Source: Pocillopora verrucosa | Lineage: Eukaryota; Cnidaria; Anthozoa; Scleractinia; Pocilloporidae | Reading direction: 5' to 3' | Length of the DNA: 64,000 bases | NCBI RefSeq assembly: GCF_036669915.1 | Contig: NC_089314.1 | Location: 7,747,278 to 7,811,277 of the forward strand | Part shown: positions 11,305 through 23,869 of the stretch, in pieces | How positions within the stretch are numbered: the first letter of the stretch is position 1 | Layout of the letters: each line of letters opens with the position of its first letter | The notes under the pieces: model-generated | Told to the model about the DNA's origin: nothing | The model's input: the letters and a program-made list of their open reading frames with translations, nothing else | The model's database searches: none | Position numbers and translations under genes: made by a program

Positions 11305-11603
11305 TCAAGCAAGGAGTTCCCAGTGACGAAGATTTAGAGTGGCTTTCGCACAAACTTGAAAATTGGGAGGAACTCGGGCGTCGTCTCGGAATTGACGATG
11401 CAACATTAACAGCGTTTGACGATGACTATAAGAAAAAGCGTAAAAAAATCTACAAAATGTTACGACATTGGAAAAAGAAGGATGGCTCAGCTGCAACGTA
11501 CAAGGTCTTACATGATGCATTGTGTCATGAATTTGTTAAGCGCACAGATTTAGCTGAGGAACTTTGCCGTCAACAACATGACTGTTACTTTGTTGACTCA
11601 TAG
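11305..11603 (+). CDS. Terminal death-domain exon (copy 2)
   Basis: An acceptor (ttttag) ends at 11304 and the exon ends with TAG. The death domain is complete, with ENWEELGRRLGIDDATLTAF and a Lys-rich YKKKRKKIYKMLRHW helix. It runs eight residues longer than copy 1 (CRQQHDCYFVDS). Phase 1 joins the linker exon at 11087-11122. It is intact and could still be expressed. Confidence 0.8.
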
Positions 11604-13400
11604 ATAGCTTTTATTTCTATTTTTACTGATTATTCCACTGTCAAATGAACATGTATCTCCAATACGGCTACACTATTACCAAGTGAAGTACTAAATCAAT
11701 TATCTTCCTTTTCCTCATAGGATCCTTTTTCTGTCTATTATACACAGGTATCTTTCTATGTTTTGAATGAAAAACGTCAAGTGATAAAGTATATTGCTAG
11801 TTATAACCCACCCATCACTTTTCGTGCAACTCTATTGGTTACTTTACGACACGTGGTACATCGGGTAGTTTTAACAAAATAACCACCATTTACGTTCATA
11901 TTTGTCCCCCGATTATTTCCGTCGAAAAGAAACAAAGTCAGCGGGAAAAAGCCGATTTAGAGTTTCACTTTTTTATCTTTATAAGTGAACATTTTGTAGA
12001 GTTCACTGGTAGTGATATTAAAAAGCTGATCTTAAATGCTGTTCCAGAAAGTAAAAAAAAGTCAACAAAATTTTTGCTGTCAACGCGCGATACGAAAATT
12101 AATGGGTGGGTTGTGAATTAAATAAACCCACTTCTGGTATGCTGGTATTTCAGGTAATAATTTCCTTGAGAGAGAGATTGTCTTGAAATTTTTACCGTTC
12201 GCCCTCGAAGCTTCGCTTGTCAACCAAAAAAACTCCATTTTCGGACATTAGCTCATTCGCAGACGTGATTAGCCGAGATACTAGTCGCCAGAAGAGGTTT
12301 ACGTACCAAACATTCGCTGAGTTGCTCTATCAATACCATTGCAGTGTTGTCGAAGGCATACGGCATGTTACGCATTTGCATCACAAGTGATATCTATACG
12401 TAATGCACATGCATTCTTCCTTCAATTGTTGGTTTGACGCAGCACTGTATTAGAAATTTGACGCGCTTTTTTCCTTCTTAATCTGTAAAAGTAATCACAT
12501 GATTTCGAGTGTAATTTGGAATATATAAGCACGAGGGAATTTTTTCATAGACTAACAAAATTGCATTGGATTACCTGAAAACTGTATTTATCTTAACCAA
12601 TCAGAACTGAGTTATTTTTTTCATGTATCTTGTGATTCGATCAAGAAATTGAGAAAAATGTCGAGTTGAGTCACTTTTTGTCAAAGAATTTGTGTAATCT
12701 CGAGGAAAAGACTCCGTAAATGGCTAGGCAACTAAAGGTTCCCTTACTTTCGATTATGCTTGGCAAAAGGCAAAGTTCTTGAAACAGTCAGCTTGCTTGA
12801 TAATAATATGCATTTGATATTGGAAGTTCATCTTTGGTTCATTGTCTACGATAATTTACGGTGTAGAATATTTGTCAACGAAACGTTTCCGTAAAAATAA
12901 ATAAAAGTTTTGACATAACTAACGGCCTATAGAATTATTCTATAGCATGGAAAATATGTTTGGTAAAAACAAATGGTAGAGGTTTATGATTTCATCAGGG
13001 CTTCCTCACTGCTTTTAGCTGGAAGAAAAGAAAATATCGATTTGCCATTATTTCTTTTGTGTGTGTGTCTTTTGTCTTTTAGAAAAGCCTTTGAGCATCT
13101 TTGGCTTTAGATTGAGTAGTTTGGTTGGAGCCCAATCATTGGCAGTTATGCTGTTTTTCCGGAATAGTTGTTGTGGGTAAAATTTCTTTCTACCAAATAG
13201 TGAGAAGTAAAATCTTTATAAAGCGAACAGCTGGATAGGTAGTTAATGTCTATTCATAACAAAAAAGTTGCACTTCGAGTTTATTTTTTGGCATAAAATT
13301 GTGACCGACAGCTAAATAAAAAAACAAGTTTTTTCAGAGCTTTCTTAAGTTTTGCAATATATTTGATAGTTTAAAGTACTTAATATCACTTTTTTGAATC
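11604..13400 (+). repeat. Duplicated non-coding block downstream of the death exon, copy 2
   Basis: The block matches 464-2360 over most of its length with insertions and deletions. One private stretch lies near 12480-12620. No gene is visible. Confidence 0.7.
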
Positions 13401-13854
13401 GAATGACGACTTTGCACGTGTAAGGGTTCAGTGCCACTGCCATTGTCTCATCCGTTTCTTCGGGATTTGTTTCCTCTGGTAAGAACAAGGCTTCGTTTGC
13501 TTTAATAAGAGAAAAAATTTGATCAAATCTTAATGGAAAAAATGAGAGAATTAAGATGAATTGAATACGGTGCATCTGGTTTAAACCTCGTTTGCTTTCG
13601 ATTGTAATTTCCTTAGAAGACATTTCAGTTGTTAGGGCTTCGATCGCACTTTCTCTATTAAAGTTGGTTAGATCTTTATTATATCTTACTGGAAACTGAA
13701 CCACCCAGATATTTAAGTAGCACTGAAGCACATTGCCGAGCACACTCAATGTTTTACCTAACCCTTTAACTCCGAAGATCTCGTTAGTAATTCTCTTTAA
13801 TGTCTGACATACAATTCTTATAATGTCAGTTTGGAGAATTTGGTATTGAATCAA
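13345..13854 (-). other. Unidentified 169-codon open frame
   Basis: This is one of the longest open frames in the left third of the window, but I recognise no family. It has a loose hydrophobic stretch (IQFILILSFFPLRF) and an acidic patch (EETNPEETDET). No clear start context or splice sites are seen. It lies between block copies and may be a relic of the same inserted material as the GABA-B fragment nearby. It may be chance. Confidence 0.2.
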
Positions 13855-14479
13855 CTAATAATCCCCTAATTGATATTTTCCTTTATTCTCATCACTTCAA
13901 TGCTCGATATTGCATTGATGATGTAAGGAGAAATTCTCGCTTGGTCACTCATGGGAGGAAAAGGCTTAAAGGCTTAAAACACTGGAAAAAAGTGGTTCAT
14001 GTTGTACATTCAATAATTCCGTTATTTCTGATACTATCTAGGTTGTAATTTTTTGTTGTTGAGACAAACTCATCTTTACGATGTTTCAAAGGACAAAATC
14101 TGACCGTTGTTTAGACTTAAGTTTCTGCCAATCATTTCCTCACTTCAGTTCTCCGTGATTAAAAAAGCGCAGCTACAAATCTGGATTAAAAAGGCTACCA
14201 TAGAGATCACCAGAGAACATAACGTTGCAATTTTGGGCACGAAAGTTTATTTGTATTACGACTTTCTCCAAGCAAAGATGTGAGTGGGAACCTGCGAAAC
14301 CTGTTTGGGAATAAACCAACATCTAGGGAAGGTAACTCCCAAAACAGTTAGAAGTTGCTGACGCTTTTTGATAGGTATGATTAATGAAGTACAGTTATGC
14401 CTAACACCCCTACAATCACATGTGTAAATGATAGGTCTGCAACTATAAAATTCTCCCCTTTGGAGCATACACCAACAGC

Positions 14480-14620
14480 ATTGTCAAAGGAGTACTCATG
14501 ATCAGGCACATGGATAAAATGGCATAGACGTCGTCATAATACTCAAATCCTTTCAATGTCAGCGACACAACGGCATCGATGATGGATATTCAGGGCAGTC
14601 ATAGTGATATCGCGTGATAG
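14480..14620 (-). pseudogene. Decayed second copy of the GABA-B-like fragment
   Basis: The sequence 'tcatgatcaggcacatgga' through 'ggcagtcatagtgatatcgcg' matches 2440-2610 on the same strand with small deletions that break the frame. On the minus strand it is joined to a start region MSNDKVKVAKRDN that also begins the frame at 18383-18700. Confidence 0.55.
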
Positions 14621-14942
14621 GTTGTCTCTCTTTGCTACTTTCACCTTATCATTAGACATTTCTCATTTAAATACCATAATTTATGTATAAAAGAGAAAGA
14701 AAATGAATAATAATAATAAAAAAAACAATTGTGAAGATATGCATCATTGAGATTTGTCGCAGAAGAGCGCATTTGGAACAGCCATTGTCTGGTGACCCAT
14801 AGTTATTTGTATTCCTTAACTAGGGTTCAACAAAACACAGTTTTATTCCCTTTTAAATTCACGAGTTGGCTCACCGAGGCCCTTTGATCATCCGAAACAA
14901 ATAAAGATCGTGTTTCAGCTGTGACAAAATAGGTTTATAGGG

Positions 14943-15173
14943 ATGCATCAAGAAAGGTCAGTGTTAGGCTGCTTGCTTTTGTTGCATCGTATTTTATTTG
15001 TTTTCGGTCGCGCAATGCGTCCTGGCTGTCAAGTCACAAGTGTGGTACACCAAAAATACCCTAAAACTCTAAAAGCTCGAGTTCTTTCTGTGTGCCCTGA
15101 TGAAACATTTCCAAAATATCGAAAGAAACTTTACTTTTACAAGGAAACGTACAGGCAACGAAGAGCGGAATGA
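14943..15173 (+). CDS. Possible small secreted peptide, 76 residues
   Basis: The frame starts MHQERSVLGCLLLLHRILFV, which looks like a signal peptide, and ends in a basic tail (YRKKLYFYKETYRQRRAE). The counterpart at 3750-4038 has an in-frame TAG and a shifted signal region; the one at about 18990-19160 has lost its middle. No family is recognised. It may be the last intact copy of a small gene or a chance frame inside a repeat. Confidence 0.25.
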   Translation: MHQERSVLGCLLLLHRILFVFGRAMRPGCQVTSVVHQKYPKTLKARVLSVCPDETFPKYRKKLYFYKETYRQRRAE

Positions 15174-15647
15174 AATACCTGAGGAGTGTCTCGAAGTGTC
15201 ACTGTCTGATTCCAACGAGTAGCACAGCGACAAGGGCTCATTCACCTGAGACCTGATTAATTATTAATACATTTCCCAGAAACATTTGCATGTCTTTTAC
15301 CAAGTATGTTAGAGTTGTTGAAAATTCCGCCATTATGAGTATGCTACCAGCGAAAGTCCGCTGTATAATCAATTGATAGCGATAGCTACCTGTACACAGT
15401 CTTGATCGGAGACGTTTATAGCGGAGGTTTCAAGGTAAGAATAGTTTGTGGTTGTTATATCGCAAATTTTGTTCACAAACGCGGTCGTTTTTCTTAGCCT
15501 ACGCCAGATCAAAAGATTTGTGGTAACACGCATGATCAGTCTCTTAACAGCACTGATATCGAAATTAAATGATACTTAACAAATAGAGAGGCCTTGCCTA
15601 CAATCTGTTTTGTTGTAAAGCACGCAACGAAGAGGATAGAGCGCGAA

Positions 15648-15690
15648 AGAAGGGTAGGAAGAAACACGATCGTGTTTCTCCCCTCTTCTT
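15648..15690. repeat. ACGATCGT hairpin, block copy 2
   Basis: It has the same core as 4700-4741, with outer arms aagaagggtaggaag / ctcccctcttctt. Confidence 0.75.
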
Positions 15691-16070
15691 GAGTCGAATT
15701 TGGCCGAAACGGACAAATCTTCAGATGCATTGCCAATTTGGCTATATTTTTCATATCATTCTTGTTTTGTTCTGCATTTTTTTTTTTGAACATGAAACTA
15801 TATATGCTATACGAGTGTTAGCTGAGTTTGATTTTTATTACCGTACGTCAGCTTGCAATCTAACTGAGCTTGAAAACCTTTTCGTCTCTGCTTACTTTAT
15901 AGTAACGTAAATTAAGGAGCTTAGCATGTTTACAAACCCTTGTTTGGTTATTCTGTTGCTAATTGCCGGCTTACTTGTTCCGAAATGTTTCTTTCAATTA
16001 ACGAAAAAAAAAAACTAGAGAGAAGTCCCGGAAAAGGACGAACATAGTACAATGTAACAAATAGGGTGAC

Positions 16071-16149
16071 AGCTTTAGCTCAGCTCTATGCTTTAGCTCA
16101 GCTCTATGCTTTAGCTCAGCTCTATGCTTTAGCTCAGCTCTATGCTTTG
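16071..16149 (+). repeat. 18-bp satellite, about four units
   Basis: The unit 'tagctcagctctatgctt' is repeated head to tail without variation. It is private to block copy 2. Confidence 0.9.
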
Positions 16150-16290
16150 TACTCTTTCAACCACTGGCAGCGAGTGTTTTAACCGAACTTTATCACAATA
16201 AAATTTAACATGTACGTATCACAAGCGCACATTTTTCATCGTACATACTTGTTTTCATCCAAACAATCGAGTTCCACTCGATTCGATCGA

Positions 16291-16640
16291 TAGGTGGGAG
16301 ATGTTCAGACTCAGACATAAACTGTGACTTATTGTCATACTCTTCTTCTCGTTCCCTTGATTTTGAAATTGTTTCTTTAGATTTTCGTTGGTCAACTCTA
16401 TTTTGAATAAGTTAAGCCACAAGTTGCGATTGTTAAAGCGAAGATATTGAAGTTTAGGTCACGTTTAGGTGGGAGATGTTCAGACTCAGACATAAACTGT
16501 GACTTATTGTCATACTCTTCTTCTCGTTCCCTTGATTTTGAAATTGTTTCTTTGGATTTTCGTTGGTCAACTCTATTGCGAATAAGTTAAACCACAAGTT
16601 GCGATTGTTAAAGCGAAGATGTTGTAGTTTGGGTCACGTT
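16291..16640 (+). repeat. 175-bp tandem duplication
   Basis: The sequence beginning 'taggtgggagatgttcagac' is repeated at 16466 with very few differences, over 'cttgattttgaaattgtttc' to 'gcgattgttaaagcgaagat'. Block copies 1 and 3 carry a single unit. Confidence 0.85.
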
Positions 16641-18382
16641 TATTCGTCGATTGATTGTTCGTTAGGTCTGGCGATAGCTTTTATTTACTATGATCACTTA
16701 CGTGCAAATTTCGTGATCAAACGACACAATGAGTCCAATCCCAAGTGTTATTTATCTTCTTGCATCGTACGCACTATCGTTATTTTCGTTCGCACGGCCT
16801 CTAATCACCATCTAGAAAAATATTATACCTAATGACCAACCACTGTGTGCGGAGACTCAAATCGAATCGCCCCTCTGAGGAACTTAAAATATCTTAAACC
16901 AGGACTGAGGTGCATGGTTTTATCTTTTCGAAGCTGATCCGCAAATTTTTTGACAACCATGCTATGTTAAAGCAGAGAGGAAGTCATTAAGTTCCTTTAT
17001 CCCCTCACCAAAACTACATACATGTTATGTATGTGTGACACTTGTGTATCTGTTATATATTTCTATGATAAATGTTGCATTTATGTGACATTTGTGTCAC
17101 ATGATTGCACGTACATGTGACATATACGTGACGAGACATACAGTAGACGTTGGATATGTTATTATGTAAGGGATGTATGCGACATGTATTTAGTTTTGGT
17201 AAGGGTTCACAGCCAGCTGGTTGCAATTTCACATTCTGTTCACATAATATGCATTTTCAGTTTTCTATATATTTCAAGGTGCATATGCATATGATTTAGG
17301 GCCAATATCTTCAAAATTTTCTCTGCAGAAGTAAATAAGTACTACTTATAAACAGAAATGAATTCATGCCTGCAGTTGTATTAAACTTTGATTTAATGGG
17401 TGGTATGATATTCTGGAGGCCAATTATTTTGTCCTGGCAAAAAGATTGTAAGATAAAATAAGATACATAGTTTATTAAAACTGCATCGCAGCCAAAGGCT
17501 GAATTACGCAATTATTTACAAAAACTTTACAATACTTGAAAATTACAAATGAATCCTTGAAAATAAATCGAAAACTGATTTTTAAGATAATATTAAAAAA
17601 TTCTATATAACATATTTATATTGAAATGTGTTAAAATATAAATCATGAATATAAGTGGGATAAAACTACAGCCCGGACTGCTTCGACATCGCATATATAA
17701 AAGTATTACTTTCTCTGTTCGTGCAAAGCTTTGGCATATTAAAAAGCCACTCTCTTCTTAGGTTATAGCGTGAAATGTCATGATCTGGTGGAAGGAGCGC
17801 CTTCAATTTATGGTTTAGATCACTGACAATGTTATCAAAAAGCGTACTGAATATTACGTAATAATGCTCCAAAATGGGTGTTAACCCCACCTCTATTGCC
17901 GAGTTGCACTTTCCTGAGGTTATCATTGATTATTCTCTTTCTGTCAAACAACTATAAACCAATTCTTAGTGTAGGAATAGGAAAGAATTTGAGAAATGCC
18001 ATTTTAGCAAATTCTCACAAATGTAACTGTCATGATATGAACTGGAATGATATGGATATCTAGAAGGTACTGCTGCACATAAAAGAGCATGGGACCTCCC
18101 TTTTTCGCTTCAAATTGTACTTTCCCTTAAGATCAGCAACCTTGAGAGAAAATTTTAGTAGGGCCCGCGGGATTGAAGAACCCTTTTGGGAAGCCTCAAA
18201 GTGCACCAAGCAAGGAGAACATATGTAGATTAAATAAACCTTAGCAAATATCAAATTAAAACTTTGATCTCCAAAGAAAATACCTTCACGATGATATATA
18301 TACAAGTTGCTTACACTTCACCGGGGTAGACTATTATCCTGCACTGATCATGATATGATGTGACATGTTTACAATTATATAA

Positions 18383-18700
18383 TTATTGACAGTAAGGGTT
18401 GATAGCATTTTTCACGGATTCTGCACAGCCTGTACCATTCCAGATGTCAGTCGGCATATCATAGAAACGACTACAAATGTTATTTCTATGAAATGCATAC
18501 CTCAATATCAACGTCTCTAGGTAACAGATTTTCTGTAAAAAGAAAACAATTAGCAAGGCTGCAAATATTATTTTTCGCATCAAAAAGGAATAGCCTGACG
18601 GCATCACCATTTTGATGATGTTTGTTGTAACAAAACAAAAATGTGGTTTACTGTGACAGGTCATGTTCCCTTTGCTATTTTTCGCCTTATCATTCGACAT
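18383..18700 (-). other. Unidentified 105-codon frame with one membrane segment
   Basis: The frame begins MSNDKAKNSKGN and has a hydrophobic stretch IIFAALLIVFFL and six cysteines. No family is recognised. The start region also occurs at about 14655, fused there to the GABA-B-like relic, so both may descend from one receptor-related or repeat-borne gene. Low confidence that it is expressed. Confidence 0.2.
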
Positions 18701-18769
18701 TTCTCATTGAATTATTTATAATTAATGCATAAAGAGAGGAAAGCGAAGAAATAAAAACAGTTGAGAAGA

Positions 18770-21715
18770 TATGCATCATTGAGATTTGTCGCAGAAGAGC
18801 ACATTTAGAAAAGATACTGTCTGGTGACCCATAGTTATTTGTATTCCTGAACTAGGGTTTAACAGTTTTCTTCACGAGTTGGCTCATCGAGTCCTTTGAT
18901 CATCAGTGTTATTCAGTCAGAGGAATAGACTGAAATTGGGAACAAATAAAGATCGTGTGTTTCAGCTGTGATAAAATAGGTTGATAGGGATGCATCAAGA
19001 AAGGTCAGTGTTAGGCTGTATACCTTTGTTGCATGGTATTTTATTTGTTTTCGGTCGCGCAATGCGTCCTGGCTGTTAAGTCACAAGTGTAGTACACACG
19101 AAAGAAACTTTACCTTTAAAGGAACCGTACAGACAACGGAGAGCGGAATGAAATACGAGTGTTACTGTCTGATTCCAACCAGTAGTTTAGCGACAAGTGC
19201 TCTTTCAACTGAAACCTGATTAATTATTACCGGTAATACAATTCCCAGAAACATTTGCATGTCTTTTACCAAGTATGTTGAAGTTGTTGAAAATTCCGCC
19301 ATTATGAATATGCTACCAACGAAAGTCACTGTATTATCAACTGATAACCACATGTACACAGTCTCGATCGGAGACGTTTAAAGCAGAGGTTTTTAAGGTA
19401 AGTATAGTGTGTTGTTGCTACTACGCCAGATCAAAAGATTTGTGGTAACATGCATGATCAGTCTCTTAACAATACTGATATCGAAATTGATTGCTACTTA
19501 ACAAATAGAAAAGCCTTGGTTACACTCTGTTCTGTTGTAAAGACGATTTTATTTCTCCCCACTTCTTAAGTCGAATTTGGCTGAAGCGAACAAATCTTCA
19601 GAAGCACCGCCAACAAAATTTGTCCCGGGTAAAAATTATGCAAAATCGACTTAATAAACAAAACCGTGATAAACTTGTCAATCGTTTGTCTAACAAGCTA
19701 CGACAAACGCGTAATGGAACTGTAATCAGTTTACTAAATCCTTGAAATTGGAAGTGGAATCCTTCGGCAACTATGCTGGCCGGTCTTATGAACAAATCAG
19801 GCGCTGACGGAATTTGTCGGCTTTGAAATTTTTAATGCGGTTACAACAGACGAGACAACAACAAAAAAAAATTGTTGTGACAAAGTTTGTCCTTTGATTT
19901 CGTCGCAACAATTCTAGTTTTGTCCGCTAGTGAGGAAAGGCCCTACGGCTAAAGCTGTCAAAAATGTCCAACCATCAAAGTTCACTGTAATCTGCAATAG
20001 TTTACAAACTGAAATAGTTCGGCAGGTCGAATTTAACTGTGTTTGAATCTTGTTACCGTACGTAAGCTTACCATTAAAAACCGCTGAGCGAGAAAACCTT
20101 AAAAACTCAGACTGTCCATTTCATTTTCTCTATGTGATATTCGTCTCTGCTCACGTTATAATAAAGTAAAAAACGGCGCTTGGCATGTTTACAAACCCAA
20201 ACTTGGTTCTTCTGTTGTTACTTGCCGACTCGCTTTTTCCGAAATTTCACTTTCCATTAACGAAAAGAGGCTAGGGAGAAGTCCCGGAAAAGGTCGGACA
20301 TTTAACAATTTGGCAGATGGCGGACGGCTCTAGCTCAACAATGACAGCGCGCATTATATCCGAACTTTATTGTAATAAAATTTGACTCGTACGTAATATA
20401 AGCGCACAATTTTCATCATACATACGGGTATTTGTTTTCATCCAAACAATCGAGTTCCGCTTGATTCGATCGATAGCTGGGAAATGTTCAGACTCAGAGA
20501 TAAACTGTGGGATTTGTTATACTCTTCTGCTCCTTACCTTGATTTTGAATTTGTTTCTTTGGATTTTCGTTGGTCAACTCTCTTGCAAATAACTCAAGTC
20601 ACAAGCTGCAATTGTTATAGCGAAGATATTAAAGTTTGGATCACGCTTATTCATCAATTGATTGTTCGTTAGGTCAGGTGATATCTTTAAATTACTGTTT
20701 CGTGCAAGGTTCGTAATCCAACGACATTATGAGTCCAATCTCAAGTGTTATATATTTTCTTGCATCGTAGGCACCTTCTTTATTTTCGTTTGCACGGTCT
20801 CTAGTCACCATTTTGAAAAATCATACTCAATGACCAACCACTGTTTGCGGAGACTCAAATCAAATCGCCCTTCTGACGAACTTTAAAAGGTCCTAAATCA
20901 GGACTGAGGCGGTTCAGTTTCGAGGCTGGTCCGCAAATTTTCTTACAACAAATTTAAAGCTATATTTATTTGCATTTGATTTAGGGCCAATATCTTCAAA
21001 TTTTTCTTTCCAGAATTAAATAAATGCTACTTATATACAGAAACGAATTAATGCCTGCAGTTGTATTAAACCTTATTAAATGGGTGGTATAATATTCTGG
21101 AGGCTAATTTTTTGTGTCCAAGCGAAAAGATTGTAAATTCAATTACATGTTAATACTTTGCTTAGGGTCATTCCTTAGTAATTGCACTGCGCTTCCTGAC
21201 TGTGTATAATCTCAAATGTAACTACGATGCATGCTTCAAAAAAGGATGCCTTTTTCTCCATCGGAGCTTATCAGAGGAGAAAATTGTAATTTTCTCACAA
21301 ATGAGCCTAGACACCTAAACTTTTTCTCTTTCTTGGAATTGGGACACTATTTTCTTTCTGTCAAACAACTTTAAACCAATTTTTGGTGCAGGGAAAGGTA
21401 AAAATGTCAGAAATGGCAATTTAAAAAATACTCACAAATGTAATTGTCATGATATCATAGGAATGATATCAGTGGATATCTAGAAGGTACTGCTGCTCAT
21501 AAAAGAGCATGATACCTCTCTTTTTTTATTTCAAATTTTACTTTCCCTTAATAAGATTTACAGCCAACATATACAATTTGACAACAATCTAAGTGCTTGT
21601 TCTATTGAATGGCTTTAGGTCTTCAATGTATTTTATCAATTGCTCTGTATTGTTTCTTTTACAGAAGCTGATTAGCATTTTTATAAGTTAGAATGGAAGC
21701 AAGCACTTTCAAGAA
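18770..21715 (+). repeat. Large duplicated block S, copy 3
   Basis: This is the third copy of the block, in the same orientation, directly after copy 2. It stops abruptly near 21715, where the text changes to 'ttatcttcccctgcctttgt', which belongs to the intron in front of the death-domain exons. The join looks like an unequal recombination breakpoint. Confidence 0.7.
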
Positions 21716-21877
21716 CATTCAAGGCAATCCACCAAAGATCAAAATTTATCTTCCCCTGCCTTTGTAAAATAAAGGAAGAAAAGAGGAAAAACAGAGGAAA
21801 AAGCTCCATTGCTACAATGAATCTATTGGCTCAAAAAATCTGGTCTAATGACTTTTTTGAAATTTGTTATCACGCAG

Positions 21878-23248
21878 GTGGATCTACTGAACATTTGCCT
21901 CGGCCAAAGATGAAACGCCGTAATGAAGAGTCGCCTCCGAGTGACACTTCAACCTCAAAGAAAAGAAAAACTCGTCTCGACGGTGAGATAATGACATATC
22001 TATTAACTTGCCCGTTGACCCTCACCCCCCCCCCCCACCCCAACCCCATCTTCTTTCCCCTTGCCTTTGTAAAATAAAAATGCTTGGATCCAGCAAAACA
22101 TACAAGGTCCTACATGATGCACTGTGCCATCCATTGGTTAATCGCAGAGATTTAGGTGAGGGACTTTTGGCAATTTCGAATTTGCTCCAATTTATCCCTG
22201 GTAATATATCACTAATCTTGAAATTCAATAACAATACAATTACATACAAGTATAGTGCCTAACTTCTCAGACACCATGCTTTTTGGCCACTGTATCTTTT
22301 ATGTACGTTGTCGACAGCGCCTCGAAACTGGAAAAGTGTTGCTCCATTTTTCAGTAACCAAATTAAAGCGAAGGAAGATCATTTGATGCGTTTGTATATT
22401 TTCATATTGTTTTCTGGTAGTGCAAAATTCAGTAAAGCAGCTTATCTTTTGAAAGGTTTCTCAGTTTTGTCGTAGCCTAGTCCACTCACTTCTTAGCTGG
22501 ATTTTTATATGGTTTTCGGAGGAGTGTGCTCTGGAGCGGGATTGTGGAAAACACTCCTCCGAAAACCATATAAAAATTCAGCTTAGCAGTTAAGGTCCCG
22601 AGAAATATTACGGAGAAATATCTTCTCGAGGTCTTTGTAACAATAGGCTTATCACAGTTGCTACATGAGACTGCACACTGAACATAATGCCTCGTCTCGA
22701 CGGTGAGATAATGACATATCCATTAACTTGCCCGTTGACCCTCACCCCCCCCCCCCCCACCCCATCTTCTTTTGCCTTGCCTTTGTAAAATAAAAATGCG
22801 TGGATCCAGCAAAATGGCATGAATAGTTGCGATACGTACTACTCGCTATCCCCTCATCTTGATGCTTTGCTGTGATGTCTTTGTGTTTTTAGTCAACCAA
22901 GGAGTTCCCAGTGACGAAGAATTAGAGTGGCTTTCGCACCAACTCGAAGATTGGGAGGAACTCGGGCGTCGTCTCGGAATTGACGATGCAACATTAACAG
23001 CGTTTGACGATGACTATAAGAAAAAGCGTAAAAAAATCTACAGAATGTTACGACATTGGAAAGTGAAGGATGGCTCAACTGCAACATACATGGTCCTACA
23101 TGATGCACTCTGTCATCAGTTTGTTAATCGCACAGATTTAGCTGAGAAACTTTTGGCAAATTCGATTTTGCCCCAATTTATCCCTGGTAATATATCACTA
23201 ATCTTGCAATTCAATAACAATACAATTACATACAAGTATAGCGCCTAA
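21878..23248 (+). CDS. Roc-less partial copy: linker exon plus death-domain exon
   Basis: Exon 21878-21982 (105 bp, acceptor cacgcag, donor gtgaga) encodes a Lys/Arg-rich linker with MKRRNEESPPSD and KKRKTRL, which looks like a nuclear-localisation-type basic patch. Exon 22893-23248 encodes a full death domain whose C-terminus is replaced by LLANSILPQFIPGNISLI and a longer tail. Phases match (1 to 1). No Roc or COR exon lies upstream in this copy, so it is either a 3' fragment left by recombination or a source of alternative last exons. The intron between the exons contains a truncated death exon and a foldback element. Confidence 0.6.
22083..22262 (+). pseudogene. Truncated death-domain exon
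   Basis: The 3' third of the death exon (TYKVLHDALCHPLVNRRDL) is present. The splice acceptor and first two thirds are missing: the intron text 'ggatccagcaaaa' jumps straight into 'catacaaggtcctac'. A small deletion explains this. Confidence 0.75.
22263..22690 (+). repeat. 430-bp segment duplicated at 24060-24490
   Basis: The two copies are almost identical from 'cttctcagacaccatg' to 'gcacactgaacat', including the foldback element. A partial third copy follows the death exon at 23249-23395. Near-identity points to recent duplication or gene conversion. Confidence 0.85.
22494..22585. repeat. Foldback element with about 32-bp arms
   Basis: Arms ttagctggatttttatatgg... and ...ccatataaaaattcagctta pair over about 32 bases around the loop 'gctctggagcgggattgtgg'. 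Two sisters lie at 24293-24385 and 8316-8411. Confidence 0.9.
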
Positions 23249-23869
23249 CTTCTCAGACACCATGGTTTTTGGTGACTGTATCTTCCATGCACGTTGTTGA
23301 AAGTGCCTCGAAACTGGAAAAGTGTTGCTCCATTTTTCAGTAACCAAATTAAAGCGAAGGAAGATCATTTGATGCGTTTTTATATTTCATGTAATTTTCT
23401 GGTAAGGCAGAATATCGTTAAGGCTATGTACAAACTTGTCTATTGACCGAAAAAATCTGTTCCAATTAGTTATTCTGAAGATTTGTTACGAAAGCGATAC
23501 AAGTGTTGAAGTGCTACGAGTGCCCCTGCAAGTCTTCATTTTTAGTGTCTCTTTTTTTATTACCCAAGTTGTTTATTGTATGTAAAAGATTTTTTTCAAG
23601 CTTTCCGCTCGATTGCAAACAAGAGATATAAATGGTTTGTTACCAAATGCGTTTACGTGGCAATGATAATTTTTTTCTTTTAAGCAGAAAAAAAGGAACA
23701 AGAAATCTTCTGTTCGCGTATGTGGGCGTGCATATTTCGTGTAGAATGATACACAGTAGGGATTCATAACGCAATGGCACGAAGCGGCCTTGAAAAAAAT
23801 TCCTCAGGAGACGTTTCACTAGGAAAGGAAAAAGCTCCATTGCTACAATGAATCTTTTGGCTCAAAAAA

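Larger units (their letters stand above)
8144..11603 (+). pseudogene. Roco/death gene copy 2 with internal deletion of the Roc-COR exon
   Basis: Exons read by eye: 8144-8213 (ATG; MAASVVDNIPKSYHVFKDR), 8585-8947 (Roc P-loop), remnant of the COR exon end 9002-9174, 9536-9806 (Cys/His-rich), 10044-10077, 11087-11122 and 11305-11603 (death domain). Compared with the copy at 24.6-31.9 kb, about 1.7 kb is missing between the sequence matching 26815 and that matching 28506, which removes the GTPase motifs G3 and G4 and nearly all of COR. Across the junction the frame of the Roc exon meets stops (TAG at 8972 and 9016, TAA at 8999), while the COR remnant is open only in another frame. All other splice sites are intact. 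Either a decayed gene or a source of Roc-only and death-only short products; I favour pseudogene. Confidence 0.65.
14740..18200 (+). repeat. Large duplicated block S, copy 2
   Basis: The block corresponds to 3505-7010 and 18770-21715. It contains private tandem expansions (16071-16149, 16291-16640) and an insertion of about 460 bp near 17450-17920 that the other copies lack. No gene is visible apart from the small frame at 14943-15173. Confidence 0.75.

Noticed and set aside
16071..16149. CRISPR-like array
   Set aside because: Repeats are 18 bp, directly adjacent and without spacers, in a eukaryotic genome; it is a simple satellite.
22008..22262. Frame beginning with a proline/histidine run
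   Set aside because: The proline stretch is the intronic poly-C run read as protein; only its second half is the death-exon fragment.
22893..23108. Minus-strand frame opposite the death-domain exon (also 11305-11520)
   Set aside because: It is a shadow of the death-domain frame; the same mirror frame appears wherever the exon is conserved.
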